Source: Magnetovibrio sp. (GTDB taxonomy: Bacteria > Pseudomonadota > Alphaproteobacteria > Rhodospirillales > Casp-alpha2). From it: a stretch of 64,000 nucleotides of DNA. The stretch's first letter is position 1, and every line of letters starts with the position of its first letter. The notes below the pieces were generated by a model. The model ran no database searches, was not told where the DNA came from, and worked only from the letters and a program-made list of their open reading frames with translations. The DNA is taken from the NCBI GenBank assembly GCA_002722175.1, contig PBKU01000050.1, forward strand, positions 1-64,000, in the 5' to 3' direction. This document shows, piece by piece, positions 56,870 through 64,000 of the stretch. The position numbers and the translations under genes were made by a program.

Positions 56870-57867
56870 TAACTAGAGAGACACAAGCGCACCTAGAGAG
56901 GGTCATAGCAGAAAGATTGGGTGGTGTTACTCATATTAAGGATGTGGCGCCACTATCGGGGGGAGCAATACAGGAAAATTGGGTAATAAACATTAAATCA
57001 GAAGGAGGTATTCTAGAAGGAATTCGTGAGCTGGTTCTGAGAAAAAACTCTCTTTCACGCATCCCTTTAAGCCGACCAAGGGGCGAAGAATTTTTATTAT
57101 TAAGAACAGCCTATAAATCTAACGTCAAAGTTCCAAGACCTTACTTTTACTGCAGTGACCCCAGTATTGTCGGTTCACCTTTTTTTCTAATGGAAAAGGT
57201 TGATGGGCTTGCTGCTGGCCATGCTTTAGCAAGACAGCCGGTCAATGAAAACCTAGTGAGAGAGTTAGGCCGAAATTTGGCCCGCATTCATGCCATTCCT
57301 TATGAAAGTGTTGAGCTCTCGTTCTTGCAAAAATTACAAAATACACATACGTTAGAGACTATTTTTGAATATCGCCAGCAATTGGACCTTCTGCCAGATG
57401 CTCACCCTATCCTCGAATGGGGGCTTAGCTGGCTAGAAAGAAACGCCCCAGGCAATCAAAATATTGTGCTTTGTCACCGCGACTATCGTACGGGAAACCT
57501 TATGATTGACGGGACCCGGCTTTCAGGTGTCCTTGACTGGGAGTTTGCAGGGCTTAGTGCCCCTGAAGAAGATCTTGGTTGGTTTTGCGCGAAGTGTTGG
57601 CGATTTGGAGCTATTGAGCGTGAAGCAGGTGGCTTGGGGTCACGGAGGGCTTTTTACGGGGGGTACGAGTCAGAAACTGGTGTTAGTATTGATTCTGATA
57701 TAGTATTTTACTGGGAAATTATGGCTCATGTTCGATGGGCAGTTATTGCTCTTCACCAGGCAAACCGTTTTGTTTCTGGCGGCGAACGAAACCTTGAGCT
57801 TGCATTAACAGCACATGTTGTGCCTGAGTTAGAATTAGAAATTATGCGTATGACGGGGACTTGTTAA
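56860..57867 (+). CDS. APH-family kinase, ACAD10/11- and LvaA-like
   Basis: 335 residues. Phosphotransferase fold with catalytic LCHRDYRTGNLMI and GVLDWEFAGLSAPEEDLGWF (metal-binding Asp). The N-terminal LSGGAIQENWVI is the glycine loop. In Pseudomonas the LvaA-LvaB pair phosphorylates 4-hydroxyacyl-CoA, and in animals the same domain is fused to ACAD10/11. The ATG at 56860 overlaps the ACAD stop by 10 nt; a TTG two codons before is less likely. Function assigned by context and family. Confidence 0.8.
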   Translation: MELITRETQAHLERVIAERLGGVTHIKDVAPLSGGAIQENWVINIKSEGGILEGIRELVLRKNSLSRIPLSRPRGEEFLLLRTAYKSNVKVPRPYFYCSDPSIVGSPFFLMEKVDGLAAGHALARQPVNENLVRELGRNLARIHAIPYESVELSFLQKLQNTHTLETIFEYRQQLDLLPDAHPILEWGLSWLERNAPGNQNIVLCHRDYRTGNLMIDGTRLSGVLDWEFAGLSAPEEDLGWFCAKCWRFGAIEREAGGLGSRRAFYGGYESETGVSIDSDIVFYWEIMAHVRWAVIALHQANRFVSGGERNLELALTAHVVPELELEIMRMTGTC

Positions 57868-57926
57868 GTTTGACCCCATGGTGGAAGAGTTTGGCAGTCC
57901 CGCACACAATCGAGTTTGGTGACTTT

Positions 57927-58307
57927 ATGAGAAAAAAACCCTCACTTGCTGACTTGCTTGATATCGCTCACGAGACGATCAGTAAAAAATTGACCCCTAA
58001 CCTTACAGGAGAAGCCCGTTACAATGCGTTAATGGTTGGAAATGCAATTAGCATTGTAAAACGTCAAATTATTTCTCAGGAACAGAATTTCTCGGATGAT
58101 TTTGCTGAGCTATTTGAGTTGTTAGATGCAAATGATGCGGAACAATTTTATTGCCAGCTCGCAAAAGAGATTAGAGCTGGATTGCACGAACCAGGGATTT
58201 CAACCTTCAAGCTGGTTCAGGAAAGCTTGTTGAAGAGTGTAAAAGCGAGTGTAGCTGAGAGCAATCCAAATTATTTCCATAGAGACAAAAAAGAGTCTAT
58301 CCGATAG
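57927..58307 (+). CDS. DUF6285 family protein (LvaB-like)
   Basis: 126 residues from the ATG at 57927. The opening KPSLADLLDIAHETI and the YNALMVGNAISIVKRQI segment are typical of DUF6285, a small protein nearly always coded next to an APH kinase and ACAD; it is thought to be an accessory subunit of the kinase. A longer reading from a TTG at 57861 would overlap the previous gene and is not conserved-looking. Identification is from memory of the family pattern. Confidence 0.75.
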   Translation: MRKKPSLADLLDIAHETISKKLTPNLTGEARYNALMVGNAISIVKRQIISQEQNFSDDFAELFELLDANDAEQFYCQLAKEIRAGLHEPGISTFKLVQESLLKSVKASVAESNPNYFHRDKKESIR

Positions 58308-58569
58308 AAAAGCACTGTGTTAAGTGCTACCTCTAATATTAGCCCACCCAGCCATATTTTTTTTTAAATCATTTGACAGTTCTGGCCATCACGTCATCTT
58401 TTGTTAAAATTTTACGTTGCTCCAAAGTGTAGTTTGTGATCTGAGCCTAGGGTCTATATTGAATTTTATTAAGTCCAATGCTTAACTTTATATTGGGTCA
58501 TCTAAATGATACCTACGATAATTGGAAGGATTAGTTTATATTAGTGTTTATAACTAAAAGGTTTTTTTA

Positions 58570-59865
58570 ATGGTTAAGCCTAAATTTTACAATTTTGACA
58601 CGCTCAGTTTGCATGCAGGCCAACAACCTGATTCAAAAAATGGGGCACGTGCGGTTCCAATCTATCAAACAACATCCTTTGTGTTTCATGATACTGAGCA
58701 TGCAGCTGCGCTATATAATCTAGAAAGTCCAGGACATATATACACAAGACTTTCAAACCCGACGACTGCCGTATTGGAAGAACGTATAGCAGCATTGGAA
58801 GGGGGTGTCGGTGCAGTTGCAACAGCGAGTGGAATGGCGGCGCTGCACCTAGCAATAGCAACTTTAATGGGTTCAGGCTCACATATAGTTTCCTCAGGCT
58901 CACTTTACGGCGGGTCCCACAATTTGTTTAGCTACACTCTCCCGCGATTTGGAATAGAGACTACTTTTGTTGATGTTTGTAAGGCAAATGCCTTTAAAGA
59001 AGCAATTCAACCAAATACAAAGCTACTTTATGGTGAGACTCTTGGTAATCCAGGCATTGAAGTTATGGATATTGCAGCGATTGCCAGTATAGCGCATGAT
59101 GCAGGGCTACCTCTTTTAATAGATAGCACTTTTACCACGCCTTACCTTATGAAACCGTTCGAGCAAGGGGCAGATATTGTAATACATTCATTGACAAAGT
59201 TTCTAGGTGGACATGGAACAGCAATTGGAGGGGCAATAGTTGATAGTGGTAATTTTGACTGGGAAAAGAGCGGTAAGTTTCCAACTTTAACTGAACCGTA
59301 CGAAGGCTATCATGGTCTTGATTTTTCTGAAGAGTTTGGTCCAATGGCGTTTTGCATGCGCCTTAGGTCGGAAGGGCTTAAAGATTTTGGCGCTTGCTTA
59401 AGCCCTACCAACGCATTTCATATTCTTCAGGGTATTGAAACATTACCTCTTCGAATGCAGAGACACGTGGATAATGCAAAAACGGTAGCTAAATTTTTGT
59501 CGGAATCTAAAGAAGTCAGTTGGGTAAATTATCCGGGCCTTCCAAGTCATTCGGACTATAAGCTAGCAAAAAAAGTGCTGCCAAGAGGCTGCGGAGCAAT
59601 GATAAGCTTTGGCATAAAAGGTGGGCGTAAGGCAGGGCAGAAATTCATCGAGTCAGTTCAACTGGCATCTCACCTTGCGAACGTCGGTGATGCAAAAACA
59701 TTGGTTATTCATCCTGGTAGTACGACACATCAGCAAATGAGTTCACAGGCATTGCAAGCAGCGGGGATTGGGGAAGAAATGATTAGGTTGTCAGTAGGGA
59801 TAGAAAATATAGATGATATTATTACAGATCTCAGGGTAGCATTAAAAATATCGCAGAAGCCATAA
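58570..59865 (+). CDS. metY: O-acetylhomoserine sulfhydrylase (homocysteine synthase)
   Basis: PLP enzyme of the Cys/Met metabolism family, 431 residues. DTLSLHAGQQPD start, YTRLSNPTTAVLEERIAALEGG, and the PLP lysine in HSLTKFLGGHG are the standard signatures; the end (HPGSTTHQQMS, IGIE-like SVGIENIDDI) fits MetY. It makes homocysteine from O-acetylhomoserine and sulfide. A weak S-adenosylmethionine-riboswitch-like end (ACTAAAAGG) is seen just upstream but no proper aptamer. An alpha/beta hydrolase starts 2 nt after its stop. Confidence 0.93.
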   Translation: MVKPKFYNFDTLSLHAGQQPDSKNGARAVPIYQTTSFVFHDTEHAAALYNLESPGHIYTRLSNPTTAVLEERIAALEGGVGAVATASGMAALHLAIATLMGSGSHIVSSGSLYGGSHNLFSYTLPRFGIETTFVDVCKANAFKEAIQPNTKLLYGETLGNPGIEVMDIAAIASIAHDAGLPLLIDSTFTTPYLMKPFEQGADIVIHSLTKFLGGHGTAIGGAIVDSGNFDWEKSGKFPTLTEPYEGYHGLDFSEEFGPMAFCMRLRSEGLKDFGACLSPTNAFHILQGIETLPLRMQRHVDNAKTVAKFLSESKEVSWVNYPGLPSHSDYKLAKKVLPRGCGAMISFGIKGGRKAGQKFIESVQLASHLANVGDAKTLVIHPGSTTHQQMSSQALQAAGIGEEMIRLSVGIENIDDIITDLRVALKISQKP

Positions 59866-59867
59866 AT

Positions 59868-60656
59868 ATGAATGTAAGTGTCAATGGCTGCCAGATTCAC
59901 TATTCTACTGGAGGTCGTGAACCCAAGGCAGATGAGCCGGTTATCCTATTAATTCATGGTGCAGGCATGGATAGTACGGTTTGGCAATTGCAAACCCGAT
60001 GGCTAGCCTTTAAAGGGTATAGAGTAATTGCGTTAGACCTCCCCGGCCATGGACGGTCAAAAGGAAAAATTCTTAGGAATATTGCTTCCATGGCGGACTG
60101 GGTGGCTTCTTTTCTGAACGCGGTTGGGATTTCGGGTTGTACAGTAGTTGGCCATTCCATGGGAGGGTTGGTTGGATTGGAGTTCGTTTCTCGTTATCCG
60201 GGATACGTTCGCTCTATTGGTTTGCTTGGGGTCTCAACTCGGATGGTGGTACACCCGGATCTATTGAAAGCGGCAAAAAAAAACAAAAAAATTGCATCGG
60301 CTCTTATCTGCGATTGGGGATATTCAGCCCGACTTCATATTGGCGGAAACCCAACCATAGGGGCCTGGGCAATTGAAGGTGGGAGAAGAATAATTGAAAG
60401 AGCGTCGCCAGGTGTCCTAGCTTCAGATTTACTGGCTTGTGATTCCTATAAAGATGCTGAAAAAGCTGCTCGCAATATATCCTGCAAGACATTGTTCTTG
60501 CTTGGACGAGATGACAAAATGGTTTCGAAAAAACAATTAGAGCCATTATCAGAGGCAATTAAGGGATCGAAAGTTCTGGTTCTTGAGGAGGCAGGCCATA
60601 TGATGATGTTCGAAGCTCCTGTCTTGACCAATAAAGCGTTACTGCGAATCGTCTAG
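59868..60656 (+). CDS. Alpha/beta hydrolase
   Basis: 262 residues. The nucleophile elbow is VVGHSMGGLVGLE, the oxyanion HG is in LIHGAGMDSTVW, and the acid and His lie in LGRDDKMVS and EEAGHMMMFE. It is translationally coupled to metY. It may be an esterase linked to homoserine ester handling, but it is not the MetX type; the substrate is unknown. Confidence 0.8.
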   Translation: MNVSVNGCQIHYSTGGREPKADEPVILLIHGAGMDSTVWQLQTRWLAFKGYRVIALDLPGHGRSKGKILRNIASMADWVASFLNAVGISGCTVVGHSMGGLVGLEFVSRYPGYVRSIGLLGVSTRMVVHPDLLKAAKKNKKIASALICDWGYSARLHIGGNPTIGAWAIEGGRRIIERASPGVLASDLLACDSYKDAEKAARNISCKTLFLLGRDDKMVSKKQLEPLSEAIKGSKVLVLEEAGHMMMFEAPVLTNKALLRIV

Positions 60657-60685
60657 GCTAGGGTGGTTTAGCTTCCATTTTCTGA

Positions 60686-61006
60686 TCAAATAAGCAGAGC
60701 ATAGAGGCTAACACCTGCGGCAAAGGTCCCTACAAACAAATTACGGGTAATGTTAAGATAAACAACCAACCCAACAGAGACAGCCACTAGTCGTTCTACT
60801 ACGGTGGTTTCAGCTAGCAATCCAACCGGGAAAACTAAGATGCGCGAGATTAACCCGGCGAGGAGGCCATATGCTACGCAGTTGACCCACTTTGATGTTT
60901 CACTCTTAGGAGTTATTTTTGAAGCAAAATAAGTGCCGGAAGCACGCCAAAAATAAGTCACAAACATTGCAACAGATAGAGCTGTAATTATGTCGATGCT
61001 ATCCAT
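60686..61006 (-). CDS. azlD: AzlD family small membrane protein
   Basis: 106 residues, about four membrane helices. It is the small partner of AzlC in branched-chain amino acid export (related to YgaH). It overlaps azlC by 8 nt. The two form an operon transcribed leftward towards the hydrolase gene. Confidence 0.82.
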   Translation of the reverse strand: MDSIDIITALSVAMFVTYFWRASGTYFASKITPKSETSKWVNCVAYGLLAGLISRILVFPVGLLAETTVVERLVAVSVGLVVYLNITRNLFVGTFAAGVSLYALLI

Positions 61007-61715
61007 ACATTTTTCCCAATATACGATCCGCAGAAAACCCGATGCTTCCCGCTAATATTCCAACTATAGGCAAACCCCAGTCCGGCAGAATTACATGCAT
61101 TAAAGGTCCCAATATGCAACCGGCTAGCACTGAATATTTGAGGGCACGGCCTTGGGCGTCGAGAAAAACAAGGACAAAATAAACTGGGTTTAAAAAGACC
61201 AGGGCAGCTGTTAGAGAAAAGGGCAGTAGATCGGTAATGTGAAATCCTATAATTGTACCTAGAACACCTCCTGTCATACAAACAAGAGAAAACCCAATGT
61301 AATAATATGAACGATATTCTGGATCTAGGTGAACAGCTTGATGCTGGATGCCTACCCAGGTATTTACAGACATGAAGTGAACCAACACATACCGCCAACG
61401 CCACCCAAGCACGTCATTACGAAATAAAGGTATCATCGATATAGCCATAGGGAGAAAGCGCATATTGGCCATTGCAACGGAAATTGCGAGCACGCTAAAA
61501 GGAGCCCCAATTGCAAGTGCTTCGACCATTGAAATCTGGCCAGGTAATCCCCAGATAAAGAGCGTAGACAATATCGCAACACTTATTCCTAAATCGGTGG
61601 TTTTTGCTAGTGCACCAAAGCCAACCATAGTTGTGAACACAATGAGTGAGGGGGTAGATAATCCATCAATACCGCCCTTTAAAAAAGTGGAATGTTTTAC
61701 GGATCTGTTCTGCAC
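60999..61715 (-). CDS. azlC: AzlC family branched-chain amino acid exporter
   Basis: 238 residues, multi-pass membrane protein with the AzlC features LWGLPGQISMVEA-like segment and a long run of six or more helices. With AzlD it exports branched-chain amino acids or similar compounds. Directly precedes azlD. Its role in the nearby sulfonate/aldehyde genes is unclear. Confidence 0.82.
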   Translation of the reverse strand: MQNRSVKHSTFLKGGIDGLSTPSLIVFTTMVGFGALAKTTDLGISVAILSTLFIWGLPGQISMVEALAIGAPFSVLAISVAMANMRFLPMAISMIPLFRNDVLGWRWRYVLVHFMSVNTWVGIQHQAVHLDPEYRSYYYIGFSLVCMTGGVLGTIIGFHITDLLPFSLTAALVFLNPVYFVLVFLDAQGRALKYSVLAGCILGPLMHVILPDWGLPIVGILAGSIGFSADRILGKMYG

Positions 61716-61802
61716 GTGAGGTTCCTGAATTGTTTTGGCTCTTATTTTTTTGTTAAAGAACAGCTCTTGTCAAAAAGGTTAATTTTTCACCAAGGAGCAC
61801 GA

Positions 61803-61979
61803 GTGGCCATTATTGCTAGTAATTACCTTGTTGCCGATAAGATTGAATTTCTACATTTTAATGATTATAGAGGCCAGTCTATTATTCTTTTTCAAACATT
61901 AAACGGTATTGCACAGATGCAAAGACTCAGGATAATGTTTAAGGTGTGTGAGGTTAATCCTTTATATAAACGTAAATAA
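61803..61979 (+). CDS. Possible small protein (58 aa), unknown
   Basis: An open frame from GTG at 61803 has a perfect AAGGAG (61792-61797) 5 nt before it. The translation (AIIASNYLVADKIEFLHF at the start, NPLYKRK at the end) matches nothing I know and has no membrane helix. It lies 56 nt before the acylating aldehyde dehydrogenase. It could be a leader peptide or a small protein; the ribosome-binding site is the only support. The surrounding 61716-62035 gap otherwise holds only AT-rich DNA. Confidence 0.3.
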   Translation: MAIIASNYLVADKIEFLHFNDYRGQSIILFQTLNGIAQMQRLRIMFKVCEVNPLYKRK

Positions 61980-62035
61980 AATTAATTATTTATAGTTAAT
62001 TTTTTAACATTTTGGATCAAGGACTTATAAAAGTT

Positions 62036-63457
62036 ATGAACACATTGCCGTCACAGAATAACCAAGAAGAAATTATAGTTAGCAGGCTGATAGAAAAAGG
62101 TCGGGCCGCTATGGCTAGGTTTGGAAAAGTTGATCAAGAAGGTGTTGATCTGGCTGTTACGGCGTTAGCATGGTCAATTTACCGTCCAGATAGAGCCCGT
62201 GAATTAGCGGAGCTCGCAGTCAAAAATACAGGCCTAGGAAATGTTGATAGCAAAATTTTGAAAAATCAGCGGAAAACATTTGGAGCGCTGCGTGACTTAA
62301 TGCGAGTTAAGACGGTTGGTATTATTGAAGAAGATTCCGAAAAAGGCTTAGTTAAATATGCCAAGCCGGTTGGTGTAGTAGGAGCCATTTGCCCTTCTAC
62401 GAATCCCGCAGCCACGCCCGTCAATAAGGCGATGTTCGCAATAAAAGGGCGAAATAGTGTTATTATCGCCCCATCGCCAAGTGGTTTGACTACAACAACA
62501 AAGACTGTTGATTACATGAGAATGGAACTTGACAAGATAGGAATGCCGGAAGACCTGGTTCAAGTTCTTCCTGCTCCTGTCAACAAACTGCTAACCCAAG
62601 AATTAATGAAACAATCAGACTTAGTTGTTGTTACCGGTTCTCAAAACAATGTCAGGCGAGCCTATTCCTCCGGAACACCAGCAATAGGCGTTGGTGCTGG
62701 CAACGTAACCGTGATAATCGACGAGTCGGCAGATCTAATAGACGCAGCAGGGAAAATTTGTGCGTCAAAGACGTTTGATAACTCCACATCGTGTTCATCG
62801 GAAAACCAACTGATTATCTTGGAATCCATATATGATGAAGCAATAGAAGCACTTAAGGAAATGGGAGGATATTTGTGCAGCAAAGTTGAGAAAGAACAAT
62901 TACGTGATCATCTTTGGATTAATGGAAAATTGAACAGAGAAATTATAGCTAAAGATGCGAATGTTTTGGCCGGGATATTCAAGTTTGCTGGTAAGGCTGA
63001 AAATGCGAAATTTTTTATGGTTGAAGATGAAAGGCCAGGACCTGGAAATCTGTTTGCCGATGAAAAACTATCCTTAGTTTTGACTATTTATAAAGCCAAG
63101 AATTTTAGGGAGTCCTTAAAAAAGGTAGATTCAATCATGGATGTATGTGGCCGAGGTCACTCGGTTGGGATTCATACAAAAGATATGAGGCATGCGGAAC
63201 AGTTAGCTGAAGAACTGGAAGTTGTTCGGGTCTTGGTTAATCAAGCCCATACGTATGGAAATGGGGGCGGCTTTGATAATGGCCTTAATTTTACTCTCTC
63301 TATGGGATGTGGGACCTGGGGTGGAAACTCAATTAGTGAAAACCTAAGCTACAAACACTTCATTAATACGACTTACCTTGTTAGGACAATTCCAGAAGAC
63401 AAACCTACAGAAAAAGAGCTATTTGGCGATTATTGGGAACGGTATGGGTCAGAATAG
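62036..63457 (+). CDS. CoA-acylating aldehyde dehydrogenase, sulfoacetaldehyde dehydrogenase (SauS)-like
   Basis: 473 residues from the ATG at 62036; a TTG eight codons earlier is less likely. It belongs to the acylating ALDH family (NAD-linked, CoA-dependent). The catalytic Cys253 lies in FDNSTSCSSENQL; the ICPSTNPAATPVN segment is the family N-terminal signature; LNFTLSMGCGTWGGNSISENL is the C-terminal one. The TSCSSEN form resembles SauS, which interconverts sulfoacetaldehyde and sulfoacetyl-CoA, rather than the EutE/AdhE form (CASE). The gene for an ADP-forming acyl-CoA ligase follows 76 nt later, as expected for sulfoacetate activation; other short acyl-CoAs remain possible. Confidence 0.72.
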   Translation: MNTLPSQNNQEEIIVSRLIEKGRAAMARFGKVDQEGVDLAVTALAWSIYRPDRARELAELAVKNTGLGNVDSKILKNQRKTFGALRDLMRVKTVGIIEEDSEKGLVKYAKPVGVVGAICPSTNPAATPVNKAMFAIKGRNSVIIAPSPSGLTTTTKTVDYMRMELDKIGMPEDLVQVLPAPVNKLLTQELMKQSDLVVVTGSQNNVRRAYSSGTPAIGVGAGNVTVIIDESADLIDAAGKICASKTFDNSTSCSSENQLIILESIYDEAIEALKEMGGYLCSKVEKEQLRDHLWINGKLNREIIAKDANVLAGIFKFAGKAENAKFFMVEDERPGPGNLFADEKLSLVLTIYKAKNFRESLKKVDSIMDVCGRGHSVGIHTKDMRHAEQLAEELEVVRVLVNQAHTYGNGGGFDNGLNFTLSMGCGTWGGNSISENLSYKHFINTTYLVRTIPEDKPTEKELFGDYWERYGSE

Positions 63458-63533
63458 GGGCGTTGGAGTTTTGTGATCAGGTATAGTTCTATAACCATCT
63501 TTTCTTCAATCCCTTTCTGGAAAAGGCTTCGGG

Positions 63534-64000
63534 ATGAATTTTAATGAACATGTAGGTAAAAGTTTGCTGGCGGTATATGGTATACCCGTTCCAGTTGGTG
63601 AGGTAGTTGAAACTGTCCAAGATGCAGTAGCTGCTGCAGCGAAAATTGGACCGGTAGTTGTTAAAGCGCAGGTCCCAATAGGGAAACGTGGAAAATCCGG
63701 AGGGGTCAGAGTAGCAGATACATCGGAAGAAGCAAAAATCGCTAGCGATTCTATTTTGGGAATGGCGATAGGCGAAAATATTGTCAAACAATTATTGATT
63801 GAAGAAAAAAAACCAATTGATCGCGAGTTCTATGCTGCAATTCTAACTGACGCAACAAGTAAGGGCCCAATGGTTCTTTTTTCCCCTTACGGAGGTGTTG
63901 ATGTGGAGAGTGTAGAGGGGGAAAAAGAGTCTCCAATGAAAAGCATTAATGTTGATATCCGGCAGGGTTTATCTTCTGTTTCAGTGTTGAAAATGCTGGC
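63534..64000 (+). CDS. ADP-forming acyl-CoA ligase beta subunit, SucC-like (partial, runs off the window)
   Basis: Open frame to the window end, at least 155 residues. It starts MNFNEHVGKSLLAVYGIPVP, with VVVKAQVPIGKRGKSGGV, the ATP-grasp loop equivalent to SucC, then IEEKKPIDREFYAAILTD. It is divergent from the true sucC at 16189. Together with the preceding SauS-like gene it matches the sauS-sauCD arrangement where SauCD activates sulfoacetate to its CoA ester; the alpha subunit should follow beyond the window. Confidence 0.7.
   Translation, partial: MNFNEHVGKSLLAVYGIPVPVGEVVETVQDAVAAAAKIGPVVVKAQVPIGKRGKSGGVRVADTSEEAKIASDSILGMAIGENIVKQLLIEEKKPIDREFYAAILTDATSKGPMVLFSPYGGVDVESVEGEKESPMKSINVDIRQGLSSVSVLKML

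Noticed and set aside
58500-58569. SAM-II or SAM-V riboswitch upstream of metY
   Set aside because: An ACTAAAAGG element near the start recalls the 3' end of these aptamers, but the P1 stem and conserved loop bases cannot be found.

Overview
This 64 kb window comes from an AT-rich alphaproteobacterial chromosome. The order coaBC-dut, sdhCDAB, zapE-mdh-sucCD-sucAB-lpd, xerC-DUF484-priA, together with DUF6494 and an AmgK-type kinase, points to a Rhodospirillales-like lineage, probably one of the streamlined marine groups. That placement is inferred from gene content and order only.

Left part (1-33.5 kb) is mostly core metabolism. It holds the 3' end of coaBC, dut, an Rrf2 regulator with cysK, a moeB/thiF-type adenylyltransferase, htpG on the minus strand, and then a 1.06 kb intergenic region with nested inverted repeats, a possible small Cys-rich protein and a loose cluster of DnaA-box-like sites. 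The complete sdhCDAB operon follows, then a TPR-methyltransferase, a DRL-like oxidoreductase with a probable SAF domain, zapE, and a TCA run mdh, sucC, sucD, sucA, sucB, lpd. Next come an MFS transporter, xerC-DUF484 divergent from priA, a CNT nucleoside transporter, def-fmt and truA. uppP, gltD-gltB and a sugar kinase of the AmgK type complete this half.

Right part (41.8-64 kb) is accessory. It begins with a glycerol kinase gene that appears broken: the normal start codon is lost and an in-frame TGA sits near the C-terminus. A plus-strand cassette follows: a ThDP-dependent lyase, a very typical formyl-CoA:oxalate CoA-transferase, and a stand-alone protein resembling the hydrolase domain of 10-formyl-THF dehydrogenase. 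Facing it is a minus-strand operon for a two-subunit sulfopyruvate-decarboxylase-type enzyme (ComDE-like) and an aldehyde dehydrogenase. Then come a gamma-glutamyltransferase-family enzyme, a nitrilase-family amidase, and a cluster (SDR, SGNH hydrolase, ACAD10/11-like dehydrogenase, APH-like kinase, DUF6285) that resembles the lvaDCAB genes for 4-hydroxyacyl-CoA catabolism. The window ends with metY and an alpha/beta hydrolase, azlCD, and an acylating aldehyde dehydrogenase resembling SauS followed by a truncated ADP-forming acyl-CoA ligase beta subunit.

Reading the accessory half together, the cell seems equipped to handle small oxidised organic acids: C1 units at the formyl-CoA/formate level, C2/C3 sulfonates (sulfopyruvate, sulfoacetaldehyde, sulfoacetyl-CoA) and 4-hydroxy acids. 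No sulfite-releasing enzyme (Xsc, SuyAB, IslA) is present in the window, so the sulfonate assignments remain hypotheses.
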